Origin: Pseudomonadota bacterium
GTDB lineage: Bacteria > Pseudomonadota > Alphaproteobacteria > Rhizobiales > Aestuariivirgaceae
DNA length: 9,314 bases
NCBI GenBank assembly: GCA_016522385.1
Contig: JAEKFU010000454.1
Span: 1 to 9,314 of the forward strand
Direction of reading: 5' to 3'
Each line of letters begins with the position of its first letter. Within the stretch, counting starts at the first letter, position 1. This document shows, piece by piece, positions 1-6,597 of this stretch. The notes beneath the pieces were generated by a model. That model worked only from the letters and a program-made list of their open reading frames with translations. It was not told the origin of the DNA and searched no databases. Position numbers and translations under genes: made by a program.

Positions 1-177
1 GGCCTGGCATATATCCCGCTAAGTGATCCGATACCGCCGCCGCACTATGGCCTTGCCTTCACCATGCGATACATGCCGACACGGCTGGTCGAGCGGTTTG
101 CCGATGTCTGCCGAGACTTGTTGATGAGGGAAAACCGGGCGGCGCGATACTATGTCCACCCACCGCAAATGCAGTGA
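1..177 (+). CDS. C-terminal end of a probable LysR-type transcriptional regulator (partial)
   Basis: An open frame enters from the left edge in frame 1 and stops at TGA 175-177, giving 58 visible residues. They begin GLAYIPLSDPIPPPHYGLAF and continue with an amphipathic helix (MPTRLVERFADVCRDLL). This pattern, a short Gly-x-x-x-x-Pro strand, then an edge strand and a final helix, is what the end of a LysR-type effector-binding domain looks like. The DNA-binding domain lies outside the window, so the family call rests on a short stretch. The gene is convergent with the pbfA-like gene, with 27 bases between the two stop codons. If it is a LysR regulator, it is a natural candidate for phosphonate control, but nothing visible shows its target. 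Another periplasmic-binding-fold protein is possible. Confidence 0.5.
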   Translation, partial: GLAYIPLSDPIPPPHYGLAFTMRYMPTRLVERFADVCRDLLMRENRAARYYVHPPQMQ

Positions 178-204
178 CATGGTTTGCGTGGTTGCTCCGT
201 TCCG

Positions 205-1590
205 TCAAGTCGCGTCCACTAGGCACTTTTCGACGACATTCAATGCATGATCCATCTGATCACGGGAGAGGATCAGTGGTGGCGTGAAGGTCAGCGTGTT
301 CCCCATCGTGATCTTGAATGACAGCCCCTCATCCAGGCAGCGGTAGAATACGTCCTCTGCAAGATCGTTTGCCGGCACTTTGTCGTCCCGGCTCTTGACC
401 AGTTCCACACCGATCAGAAAACCGCGTCCTCGTACGTCACCAACGCTCGAATTCTTCTGCTTGAGCTCATTCAGTCGGGCCATTGCATGAGCTCCGAGCA
501 ATGCTGCGTTCTCCACCAGCCCCTCATCCTCAATAATCTCGATCGTCGTCAACGCTGCGCGGGCGGACACGGGATTCTTCTCGTGAGTGTAGTGGCCAAA
601 GGCATATTCGCCAGCTACGTCGAGATCTGGACGGGCAAGGACGGCTGCAATCGGCATGATACCGCCGCCAAGCGCCTTGCCCATGACCAGGATGTCCGGC
701 ACCACCTCGTCGTGATCGCAGGCAAACATGCGGCCGGTCTTGCCAAGCCCTGTCGGGATCTCATCGAAGATCAACAGCGCACCATGCTCGTTGCAGGCCT
801 GTCGAACCTCAGACCAGAACCCCGGCGGCGGAATGTACGGAACCGCTCGTGCCGGCTCCGCAACCACCGCCGCGACATCTCCTTCCTTTTCAAGCACATA
901 GCGGACGAAGTTGGCGCAGGTCATCCTGCAGACATCCAGCTGGGGCTGCCCGTCGACATCTGGATATCCATAAGGACACCGGTAGCAGGCGAACGGTGCC
1001 ACGTGCTGGGCGCCGGTCAGTAGCGGACCAATGATATGTGAGCGAAACAACTGCTCACCCCCCACCGACGCGGCACCGAACCCGGCACCATGAAAGGCAT
1101 CCCAGAATGAGATCGTCTTATGGCGCCCGGTCGCCGCGCGGGCAATCTTCAGCGCGACCTCGATGGCATCCGAGCCCCCGGTGGTGAACAAGACCTTGGA
1201 CAGTTCGCCGGGCGAGATTTCGGCCAGTTTCTCGGCAAGTGCCGTCGCTGGCTCGCAGGCGAACCTGCGCGGCGCGAACGGCAACTCGTCCATCTGCTGG
1301 GCAATGGCCGACTTGAGGCGAGGATGGCCGTATCCGATATGGTGCACGTTATTACCGTGGAAATCGAGGTAGCGACGTCCTTCTGTGTCCTCAATATAGG
1401 CGCCTTCGGCCTTGGCGATGACGGACATGCAGGGTGTCGAGACGGACTGATGCAGGAAGACCCGTGCATCCGCATCCAGTTGTCTCCGCATTTCTGCGCT
1501 GTGCGTGCGTCTGGCCCAATCGGACCGCCGCGAGGATGTGTTGCTCTCGCCTTCCGATTGGCTAGGTACAGCTTTCATTTGTCGTTCCAA
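205..1590 (-). CDS. pbfA: Class III PLP-dependent enzyme, probable (R)-1-hydroxy-2-aminoethylphosphonate ammonia-lyase (PbfA)
   Basis: This 461-residue protein is a full-length fold-type I, class III aminotransferase homologue. Visible signatures are GGSDAIEVALK (138-148, phosphate-binding turn), FHGAGFGA (167-174), AEPARAVPYIPPPG (244-257), FDEIPTGLGKTG (275-286, with Asp276 for the pyridine nitrogen) and the Schiff-base lysine Lys305 in VMGKALGGGIMP. The segments DFHGNNVHHIGYGHP, FAPRRF and GHYTHEKNPVSA fit what I recall of PbfA, which removes ammonia from 1-hydroxy-2-aminoethylphosphonate to give phosphonoacetaldehyde in the cytoplasm. It is not a transaminase in that role. The phosphonate genes nearby support the call. 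The start is TTG at 1590, because an AGGAGG lies 5 bases upstream; the ATG four codons later (1578) is 17 bases from it. Four cysteines (C202, C205, C221, C225) form a CX2C...CX3C pattern. The alternative is an aminotransferase acting on a related aminophosphonate. Confidence 0.78.
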   Translation of the reverse strand: MERQMKAVPSQSEGESNTSSRRSDWARRTHSAEMRRQLDADARVFLHQSVSTPCMSVIAKAEGAYIEDTEGRRYLDFHGNNVHHIGYGHPRLKSAIAQQMDELPFAPRRFACEPATALAEKLAEISPGELSKVLFTTGGSDAIEVALKIARAATGRHKTISFWDAFHGAGFGAASVGGEQLFRSHIIGPLLTGAQHVAPFACYRCPYGYPDVDGQPQLDVCRMTCANFVRYVLEKEGDVAAVVAEPARAVPYIPPPGFWSEVRQACNEHGALLIFDEIPTGLGKTGRMFACDHDEVVPDILVMGKALGGGIMPIAAVLARPDLDVAGEYAFGHYTHEKNPVSARAALTTIEIIEDEGLVENAALLGAHAMARLNELKQKNSSVGDVRGRGFLIGVELVKSRDDKVPANDLAEDVFYRCLDEGLSFKITMGNTLTFTPPLILSRDQMDHALNVVEKCLVDAT

Positions 1591-1595
1591 GGTCG

Positions 1596-1601
1596 CCTCC
1601 T
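1596..1601 (-). promoter_or_regulatory. Ribosome binding site that selects the TTG start of pbfA
   Basis: On the minus strand this reads AGGAGG, a perfect Shine-Dalgarno core, 5 bases before the TTG at 1590. The next in-frame ATG is 17 bases away, too far for efficient pairing. This spacing is the reason for choosing TTG as the start. Confidence 0.7.
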
Positions 1602-1689
1602 AAGGCTGACTGAAATCAAACTGGAGCCGTAACCTACGACGTCTGCCGGGGGATCCAATACCTTTTTGCACCCGTGCGAAGTTTGCGTT

Positions 1690-1714
1690 GCTGGCGCCGT
1701 AGCAGGCCGCCAGC
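1690..1714. repeat. Short inverted repeat in the pbfA upstream gap
   Basis: GCTGGCG (1690-1696) and CGCCAGC (1708-1714) are perfect 7-base arms around an 11-base loop. No T-run follows on either strand, so it is not a standard intrinsic terminator. It lies about 100 bases upstream of the pbfA start and could be a leader hairpin or chance in GC-rich DNA. The rest of 1591-1835 shows no convincing gene and no clear sigma-70 promoter. Confidence 0.35.
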
Positions 1715-1783
1715 AGTCGGGGCTTCAGTCGTTTTCTCAGGCAATGGGACAGCCCGTGCCAGATTTGCAAGAGCTACGCGCTA

Positions 1784-1831
1784 GATCAGGATCGATTTTG
1801 ATTTACTCGATCAAAATCGATAAACCTGATC
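1784..1831. repeat. Long imperfect inverted repeat just after the URO-D-like gene
   Basis: The inner arms ATCGATTTTGAT (1791-1802) and ATCAAAATCGAT (1810-1821) pair perfectly over 12 bases around a 7-base loop. Beyond a three-base bulge (1822-1824) the stem continues with GATCAGG (1784-1790) against CCTGATC (1825-1831), making 19 pairs in all. It starts 4 bases past the TAA of the URO-D-like gene, the usual place for a 3' end structure. No T-tract follows on the minus strand, so a Rho-independent terminator is not established. It may protect the mRNA 3' end, act as an attenuator before pbfA, or be an operator. Confidence 0.65.
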
Positions 1832-1835
1832 GACC

Positions 1836-3251
1836 TTAATAATTTAGAGGACGATTCACGAAATTGATTGATTCAATCAATTTCGATCGTGCTCTAGCAG
1901 AGCTATACTCAACGGACTGTCGTCGGGGTTCGTCCATGGTCCCTACCCTCTTTCGCTCGAACACTCCGCCCTTTCGGACTTCATTCATTATGCGTTCGAC
2001 AATCTCGAATTGCGATTGCCCGTTGACGTCTTCGAAATACACGTGGCTCGGCCAGGGGTCCGTCACGAAATTGTCCTCCGGCAATTCAATCGTCTCGCAC
2101 ACCCGTTTGATGGCTTGTACATACGACCGGGCCGCTCCGGCGATTTCCGCCTTTGCGGTTTCCAGATCGCCTATGCTGTTGCGGTCGATCTCGTTAGAGC
2201 CAATGCCGCTGGTCAGCGGCAGGTTGCGCTCGATGGCCTGGTCTTCATAGAATGAAATATCTACCTTGTCCGCTTCGAGACGCATGACGAATACCGGGTT
2301 GACGCTGACTTTCGCTTCCGTCAGCTCGAGCAGGCCGACACCGCCGGTCCTTTCTTGCCCAGACGGCTTACGACGCGAGCTTCGCGCCTTCTTCTTCACT
2401 TGCGAGACAAAGTCTCCCCGGTAGTTGTTATCAAAGACGCGGTCGGCATAGGGCTTGTCTCTGAGCATGTGCTGGATCGAGCGGATCGACATTTTCTTGC
2501 AGTTTTCAGCCCCGATGAAGAAAGGCGAACCCGAGGCATCCGACAATTCGATCCAGCCGTTTGGAAATGTCTCGATGTGATGATCCATCCATGGCCCCAG
2601 CACCTTGTCGCCAAGGTGGTTCAAGAGAGCATCCACATTGTCCGGGTCATGCACCACATCGGCCAGTAAAGGTTCCTGCCCGTAGATGTCGGCGGCAAGG
2701 CTGTAGGGTGCGGAAATCTGCAATAGCGGCGCCATGCCAGTCAGTTCCTCAGTGACCCGCAGGATGCCGTCAATGATCTTCGGGACGCCCGTAGTGAAAT
2801 CCGGTGTTTCCAGCTGTCGCCAGTTTTCCTTGTTGATCAGGGTTACATCGGGGTCGGCTCCGGGCGGGAACCGGTCCGGATACATCATGGGCTGACCTAA
2901 CGGCTCGCAGGTCAATGCGTAAAGCGCCCACGTCATATACAATTTTTTCATCCCCAGCAGCCGGGCCACCGTCAGGTTTGCTCGAACGTAGCGATAGGGG
3001 TCGGTCTTGTAATACGCCTCAGACTCGATGCCGTAGAGGTCAAACAGAACGGCCAAGGCCAGCATGTGAACCGAGGCGGTGGCATGGATTTCATTCGCCG
3101 GGGCCGGTACAGCAAAGTTTTCATCGAAATCCCCGGCGATGGCGGCATCGAAGATTTCTGTCATTTCTCGTTTTGCATCCGGGGCGCCGGCCTGCCATCG
3201 CGCCAGAAGATGGAGTCCGGTTGGGCAGGAATAATCTTCGATTCTGACCAT
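1836..3251 (-). CDS. URO-D / MetE-like barrel superfamily protein of unknown function
   Basis: This protein has 471 residues, begins with ATG at 3251 and has AGGAGG 11 bases upstream. The segment LLQISAPYSLAADIYGQEPL (176-195), the following DPDNVDALLNHLGDKVL (202-218) and WIELSDASGSPFFIG (233-247) match the central pattern of the uroporphyrinogen decarboxylase / methylcobalamin methyltransferase (MtaA, CmuA) superfamily. LTSGIGSNEIDRNSIGDLETAKAEI (346-370) fits the late barrel strand and helix of URO-D and MetE-like proteins. The His-x-Cys zinc motif of MtaA-type and MetE-type methyltransferases is not visible, and neither is the RQAGR motif of true HemE. The only cysteines are C9, C115, C251 and C385. 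A Lys/Arg-rich stretch (286-301) interrupts the barrel, and the last 40 or so residues look like an unrelated basic tail. It is divergent from the mocR-type gene and upstream of pbfA. A role in phosphonate metabolism is inferred; the reaction is unknown. Confidence 0.72.
   Translation of the reverse strand: MVRIEDYSCPTGLHLLARWQAGAPDAKREMTEIFDAAIAGDFDENFAVPAPANEIHATASVHMLALAVLFDLYGIESEAYYKTDPYRYVRANLTVARLLGMKKLYMTWALYALTCEPLGQPMMYPDRFPPGADPDVTLINKENWRQLETPDFTTGVPKIIDGILRVTEELTGMAPLLQISAPYSLAADIYGQEPLLADVVHDPDNVDALLNHLGDKVLGPWMDHHIETFPNGWIELSDASGSPFFIGAENCKKMSIRSIQHMLRDKPYADRVFDNNYRGDFVSQVKKKARSSRRKPSGQERTGGVGLLELTEAKVSVNPVFVMRLEADKVDISFYEDQAIERNLPLTSGIGSNEIDRNSIGDLETAKAEIAGAARSYVQAIKRVCETIELPEDNFVTDPWPSHVYFEDVNGQSQFEIVERIMNEVRKGGVFERKRVGTMDEPRRQSVEYSSARARSKLIESINFVNRPLNY
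1859..1885. repeat. 13-base perfect inverted repeat inside the 3' end of the URO-D-like gene
   Basis: CGAAATTGATTGA (1859-1871) and TCAATCAATTTCG (1873-1885) are exact reverse complements with a single central T at 1872. This AT-rich palindrome encodes about residues 456-465 of the URO-D-like protein, in its last 16 codons. It sits 27 bases from the larger inverted repeat at 1784-1831 and has a similar TCGA/TTGAT composition. With one central base it suits a protein-binding palindrome or cruciform better than an RNA hairpin, because a tight RNA loop would break several pairs. Confidence 0.6.
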
Positions 3252-3262
3252 GCTGCAAACAG

Positions 3263-3268
3263 CCTCCT
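3263..3268 (-). promoter_or_regulatory. Ribosome binding site of the URO-D-like gene
   Basis: The minus strand reads AGGAGG here, 11 bases before the ATG at 3251. This supports that start, although the spacing is slightly long. Confidence 0.6.
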
Positions 3269-3346
3269 GCCTGTGTTAAGTCCGGACCCGTCCGTTCAAG
3301 TTGACGTAACGCCTTGAAAGCACAACTGAGCCTCAAAGCCAATGCG

Positions 3347-3356
3347 CCCGCGCGGG
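3347..3356. repeat. GC palindrome CCCGCGCGGG in the divergent control region
   Basis: This is a perfect 10-base palindrome. It would lie about 10 bases inside the transcript of the predicted minus-strand promoter. It could be a second operator or a chance GC word; there is no further support. Confidence 0.25.
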
Positions 3357-3365
3357 TTGTCGAAT

Positions 3366-3394
3366 TTTATCCTAGCCAGAAATGGATACATCAA
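3366..3394 (-). promoter_or_regulatory. Predicted sigma-70-type promoter of the URO-D-like gene
   Basis: On the minus strand, TTGATG (3389-3394) and GATAAA (3366-3371) are separated by exactly 17 bases, each matching 4 of 6 consensus positions. Transcription would start near 3359 and leave a leader of about 110 bases. The CCCATTAA boxes lie immediately upstream of the -35, which suits activation. This was found by eye and has no experimental support. Confidence 0.45.
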
Positions 3395-3401
3395 ATATAC
3401 C
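3373..3401 (+). promoter_or_regulatory. Possible promoter of the mocR-type gene
   Basis: TAGCCA (3373-3378) and TATACC (3396-3401) are spaced 17 bases apart on the plus strand. The -35 match is weak. This promoter would overlap the opposing one and its -10 would touch the first CCCATTAA box, which fits autorepression by a MocR-type protein. Confidence 0.3.
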
Positions 3402-3430
3402 CATTAATACGCGAAGAATAAGCCCATTAA
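3400..3430. promoter_or_regulatory. Direct-repeat candidate MocR operator
   Basis: CCCATTAA occurs twice in the same orientation, at 3400-3407 and 3423-3430, with starts 23 bases apart, about two helical turns. A related inverted half-site, AAATGG, lies at 3380-3385. MocR-family regulators such as GabR and PdxR typically bind direct repeats spaced so that both face one side of the helix. Relative to the predicted URO-D-like promoter the boxes are centred near -44 and -67, positions compatible with activation. Confidence 0.5.
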
Positions 3431-3445
3431 GAAGGGTCATCGGTC

Positions 3446-4924
3446 ATGAGCAGGCATAGGGGTGGTGCGTTGTTGTCCACCCTGCAGCTCGATCCGTCGA
3501 GCGGCATACCGCTTTATCGCCAGCTTGAGACGGCCATCCGTCAAATGATTCTGAACGGGGCCTTGCCACCGAACAGCCGGCTCCCCGCGACGCGTCATCT
3601 GTCCGGCGACCTTGGCGTCTCGAGGCTCACGGTTAAGAACGTATATGAGCAATTGACCAGTGAAGGCTTTCTGCAGTCGCGGCAGGGAGATGGCACCTAT
3701 GTCGCAGATATCGCGACCACGGAGCTGCCATTGGAAATCCCGGCCAGCGAAAGCGCATATCCTGCGGATCGGCTGACAGCATCGCGACGTGCAGCCCTGA
3801 TCGCGGCATCCAGATCAACAACCCGGCTTGGCGGCGTGAAAGCATTCAGGCCCGGTGTGCCGGCACTGGATCAGTTTCCGCGCAAGGTTTGGGCAGCAGC
3901 ACATTCGAAAGTTATGCGAAGCGGACCCGACGATTTGCTCGGCTACGGTCCGCCAGGCGGACTGCCCGACCTGAAGCGCGCCATAGCCCTGCATGTGCGC
4001 GATCATCGCGGCATAGAGTGCCGCCCTGAGCAGATCGTTGTCACGGCCGGTGCTCAGCAGGCCTTCGTACTCATCGCACTAACCCTGCTGCAATACCATG
4101 CCGTAGCGTGGTGCGAAGATCCGGGCCACATAGCCGTTCGCGATGCCATGCGGCTGCTCGGCGTAGACGTCAAATCGGTTCCCATCGATGAGTCCGGCTT
4201 CGACCTGGGTTATGCTACGCGACACTACGACAGTGCAGGTCTGATATTTGTTACACCTTCTCATCAGCATCCGCTGGGCGTCACCATGAGCCTCAATCGC
4301 CGGCTGGAGCTGCTCGACTACGCGCAGCAAAATGATTGCTGGATTGTCGAAGACGATTACGACAGCGAGTATCGCTATGCTGACCGGGCGCTGCCGGCTT
4401 TGCTGGCGCTCGATCACAGCGGTCACGTCATTTACACCGGAAGCTTCTCAAAATCGCTGTTTCCGGCACTCAGGCTCGGTTACCTGATCAGCCCGCCAGC
4501 GCTGGTCGAGGCCTGCACGGCCGCTCAGACCCTGCTTTCGCAGAATGTCTCACCACTGCAGCAGCGCATCCTGTCTACGTTCATGCTCGACGGCAGTTTC
4601 AACGCCCATATCCGTAAGATGCGTTCGCTTTACAGGAAGCGCCGGGACCTGGTTACCGACTGCCTGAGCCAACATGCCTCGCATCTCTTTGAGCTGGAAC
4701 CCTGCCGCGCCGGCATGCATTTGATCGGATGGTTGCGGCAGTCGTCGCGCAACGAAGTGGATGTGGCCCAGGCGATCTGGGACAGCGGCGTGGATTGCCT
4801 GCCAATTTCGATCTATTGCGACCAACAAGCGTTGCGACCCGGCATCATGTTCGGATTTGCCTGCGCCGCCGAAGCCGAAATTGAAGAAAATGTACGAAAA
4901 CTGGCAGCCGCCATAGGCACGTGA
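3446..4924 (+). CDS. MocR/PdxR-type transcriptional regulator (GntR-like HTH fused to an aminotransferase-like domain)
   Basis: This 492-residue protein has the full MocR architecture. Residues 20-88 form a GntR-type winged helix (IPLYRQLETAIRQMILNGAL, then LPATRHLSGDLGVSRLTVKNVYEQL and a GDGTYV wing). From about residue 130 to the end there is a fold-type I aminotransferase-like domain with GYGPPGGLPDLKRAI (167-180), VTAGAQQA (199-206), PSHQHPLG (271-278), VEDDYDSEYRY (301-311) and the PLP lysine Lys336 in TGSFSKSLFPALRLGY. All PLP-binding elements look intact, so it should sense a PLP adduct, plausibly of an aminophosphonate or amino acid (inference). The ATG at 3446 has AAGAAGGG about 9 bases upstream. 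It is divergent from the URO-D-like gene and convergent with phnE, with only 6 bases between stop codons. No specific known member is recognised, so no symbol is given. Confidence 0.93.
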   Translation: MSRHRGGALLSTLQLDPSSGIPLYRQLETAIRQMILNGALPPNSRLPATRHLSGDLGVSRLTVKNVYEQLTSEGFLQSRQGDGTYVADIATTELPLEIPASESAYPADRLTASRRAALIAASRSTTRLGGVKAFRPGVPALDQFPRKVWAAAHSKVMRSGPDDLLGYGPPGGLPDLKRAIALHVRDHRGIECRPEQIVVTAGAQQAFVLIALTLLQYHAVAWCEDPGHIAVRDAMRLLGVDVKSVPIDESGFDLGYATRHYDSAGLIFVTPSHQHPLGVTMSLNRRLELLDYAQQNDCWIVEDDYDSEYRYADRALPALLALDHSGHVIYTGSFSKSLFPALRLGYLISPPALVEACTAAQTLLSQNVSPLQQRILSTFMLDGSFNAHIRKMRSLYRKRRDLVTDCLSQHASHLFELEPCRAGMHLIGWLRQSSRNEVDVAQAIWDSGVDCLPISIYCDQQALRPGIMFGFACAAEAEIEENVRKLAAAIGT

Positions 4925-4930
4925 GAAAGT

Positions 4931-5776
4931 TTATTTCGCCTTGGCAACCTTGGCTCTGGCAAATGCAGAGATCGCCTCGGAAATAAGCACCAGCACGACA
5001 ATCGACAGCAGAATGGCCGCAACCCGTTGGGTTTCAATCTGAAGGACGTTGCGTTTCAGATACCAGCCCATGCCGCCTGCGCCGAAGAAACCGACCACAG
5101 TCGCGGCGCGAAAGGCCACGTCCCATGTGTAGATTCCGATACCGGTGAAGGCGACCCGGACCTGCGGGAAGATGCCGTAGACCATGACCTTGAATTCGTT
5201 TGCGCCGGTGGCGCGGATCGCCTCCACCGGCCCCATGTCGATGGCCTCGATCTCTTCGGCAAACAGCTTTCCGGCAAAGCCGATGCAGAACATGGTGAGG
5301 GCGAAGACACCGGCCATCATGCCGAAGCCGAGGATGGTGACGAACAGGATCGCCCAGATGGTCTCGTGCACGGCGCGGGCGCTCATGGTCAACAGGCGGG
5401 CTATCGGATAGATGAAGCGCCGGCTCGGCGACACGTTGTAGGCGCCGAACCAGCCAAGCGGAACTGCGGCCAGCATGCCGAACAAAGCGCCAAGATAGGC
5501 CATCTGGATGGTCTCAATAACCGATGCGATATAATCGGGATCGGTGACGTATTCGATATCAGGCGGATAGTACCTGTCGGTGATCAGGTCTCCGACCCTT
5601 CCGAACATGCCGAGAAACCTGTCGAGCGGGATGTTGAGATAGTTGACCGACAGGCTGAGAAACGCCACGGCAGCCAGCAATCCCAGATAGCGATAGAGCG
5701 ACCCAGGAAACTTGAACCGCCGCCACGTACGTTCCGGCGTGACTTCTGAAACCGACAGTGTGTCCTGGCTGGCCAT
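4931..5776 (-). CDS. phnE: Phosphonate ABC transporter permease PhnE (second copy, promoter-distal)
   Basis: This 281-residue inner-membrane protein has hydrophobic segments near 29-47, 87-113, 138-165, 200-215 and 252-272. The EAA-type coupling loop EAIRATGANEFKVMVYGIFPQ (185-205) contacts the ATPase PhnC, and HETIWAILFVTILG is typical of PhnE. The start ATG (5774-5776) overlaps the upstream phnE stop by one base in a TGATG arrangement, which indicates translational coupling. An AAGG lies about 10 bases upstream. Compared with the other permease it has a longer first periplasmic loop (about 48-86). Two PhnE proteins in one operon probably form a heterodimeric channel, a common layout in rhizobia and relatives. 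It is the last gene of the operon, and no terminator is visible before the convergent mocR-type gene. Confidence 0.92.
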   Translation of the reverse strand: MASQDTLSVSEVTPERTWRRFKFPGSLYRYLGLLAAVAFLSLSVNYLNIPLDRFLGMFGRVGDLITDRYYPPDIEYVTDPDYIASVIETIQMAYLGALFGMLAAVPLGWFGAYNVSPSRRFIYPIARLLTMSARAVHETIWAILFVTILGFGMMAGVFALTMFCIGFAGKLFAEEIEAIDMGPVEAIRATGANEFKVMVYGIFPQVRVAFTGIGIYTWDVAFRAATVVGFFGAGGMGWYLKRNVLQIETQRVAAILLSIVVLVLISEAISAFARAKVAKAK

Positions 5777-6597
5777 CAGATGATCGCCTTGCGCACGAAA
5801 TACGACACCAGTTCACCGAACAGGATCAGCAGCAGGATGGCCAAAATGACCGCGGTTACGCCGCCTTCATTGAAGGTGTTGAGTTGCCGGAAGAACACCA
5901 GCCCGAGCCCGCCGGCACCGACAAGACCGAGTACCGATGAGCGCCGGATGTTAATCTCCCATTCGAAGATGATGACCCCGACCATGACCGGCAGAACTTG
6001 CGGCAGGATGGCGTAGATAAAGACCTGAAACTCGTTGCCGCCAACGGCACGGATGGCTTCGACCGGCCGCGGATCGAGGTCCTCAATGGCCTCCGCAGAC
6101 ATTTTGGCAATGAAACCGATGGAGCGCACGGCAATTGCCAACACACCGGCCAACGCGCCAAGACCAACGGCAGCGACGAAGAACAGCGCCCAGACGATCT
6201 CGTGTATCGATCTGGAAAGTGTCATCATCAATCTGGCGATCGGATAGGTGATCGGCGGAAATGGCGAAATGTTTAGCGCGCCGAACCAGATTGCCGGAAT
6301 GCAACTGATGACGCCGAGCACCGTACCCAATGTGGCAACCATGATCGTTTCGAGTGCCGGTTGCCAGAGATCCGGCATCAGTCCCCAGTCAATCGCCAAG
6401 AAATTTCCGATCGACGCCAGCACGTCGGAGACCGATCCCAGACGCTCCCAGTCCGTATCATCGACTATGGTCGTCTTGACGCTCCAAATCACAAGGAGTG
6501 CGATCACCAGATAAATCAGCGTTCGAGTCGTCTTGCCTCGGCGGCGACCGGCCAGAAAGGCATCCAGTCGTTGGTCCATATGCGGGACGGCAGTCAA
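5776..6597 (-). CDS. phnE: Phosphonate ABC transporter permease PhnE (first copy)
   Basis: This 273-residue permease has hydrophobic segments near 25-42, 82-108, 132-162, 198-213 and 247-266. Its EAA loop EAIRAVGGNEFQVFIYAILPQ (180-200) is closely similar to that of the partner permease, as is HEIVWALFFVAAVGLGALAG. It forms the membrane channel with the second PhnE and is driven by PhnC. The start is taken as TTG at 6597: it directly abuts the phnC TGA and has GGAGG 8 bases upstream. The first in-frame ATG (6579) is 26 bases from that site and has no ribosome binding site of its own. Starting at that ATG would only remove six residues before the membrane part. Confidence 0.92.
   Translation of the reverse strand: MTAVPHMDQRLDAFLAGRRRGKTTRTLIYLVIALLVIWSVKTTIVDDTDWERLGSVSDVLASIGNFLAIDWGLMPDLWQPALETIMVATLGTVLGVISCIPAIWFGALNISPFPPITYPIARLMMTLSRSIHEIVWALFFVAAVGLGALAGVLAIAVRSIGFIAKMSAEAIEDLDPRPVEAIRAVGGNEFQVFIYAILPQVLPVMVGVIIFEWEINIRRSSVLGLVGAGGLGLVFFRQLNTFNEGGVTAVILAILLLILFGELVSYFVRKAII

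Noticed and set aside
487..1023. A 178-codon plus-strand open frame opposite pbfA
   Set aside because: It mirrors the PLP enzyme coding sequence; the translated protein shows no family motif.
1784..1831. Intrinsic terminator of the URO-D-like gene
   Set aside because: The stem is strong but no T-run follows on the minus strand, so it is listed as an inverted repeat only.
1836..3251. Calling the URO-D-like gene hemE (haem biosynthesis)
   Set aside because: The conserved N-terminal RQAGR motif is missing, the protein is over 100 residues too long, and the gene context is phosphonate metabolism.
5027..5749. A 240-codon plus-strand open frame opposite phnE
   Set aside because: It is antisense to a clear permease gene, its protein is rich in Asp, Gly, His and Arg with no domain pattern, and such frames are common opposite GC-rich genes.
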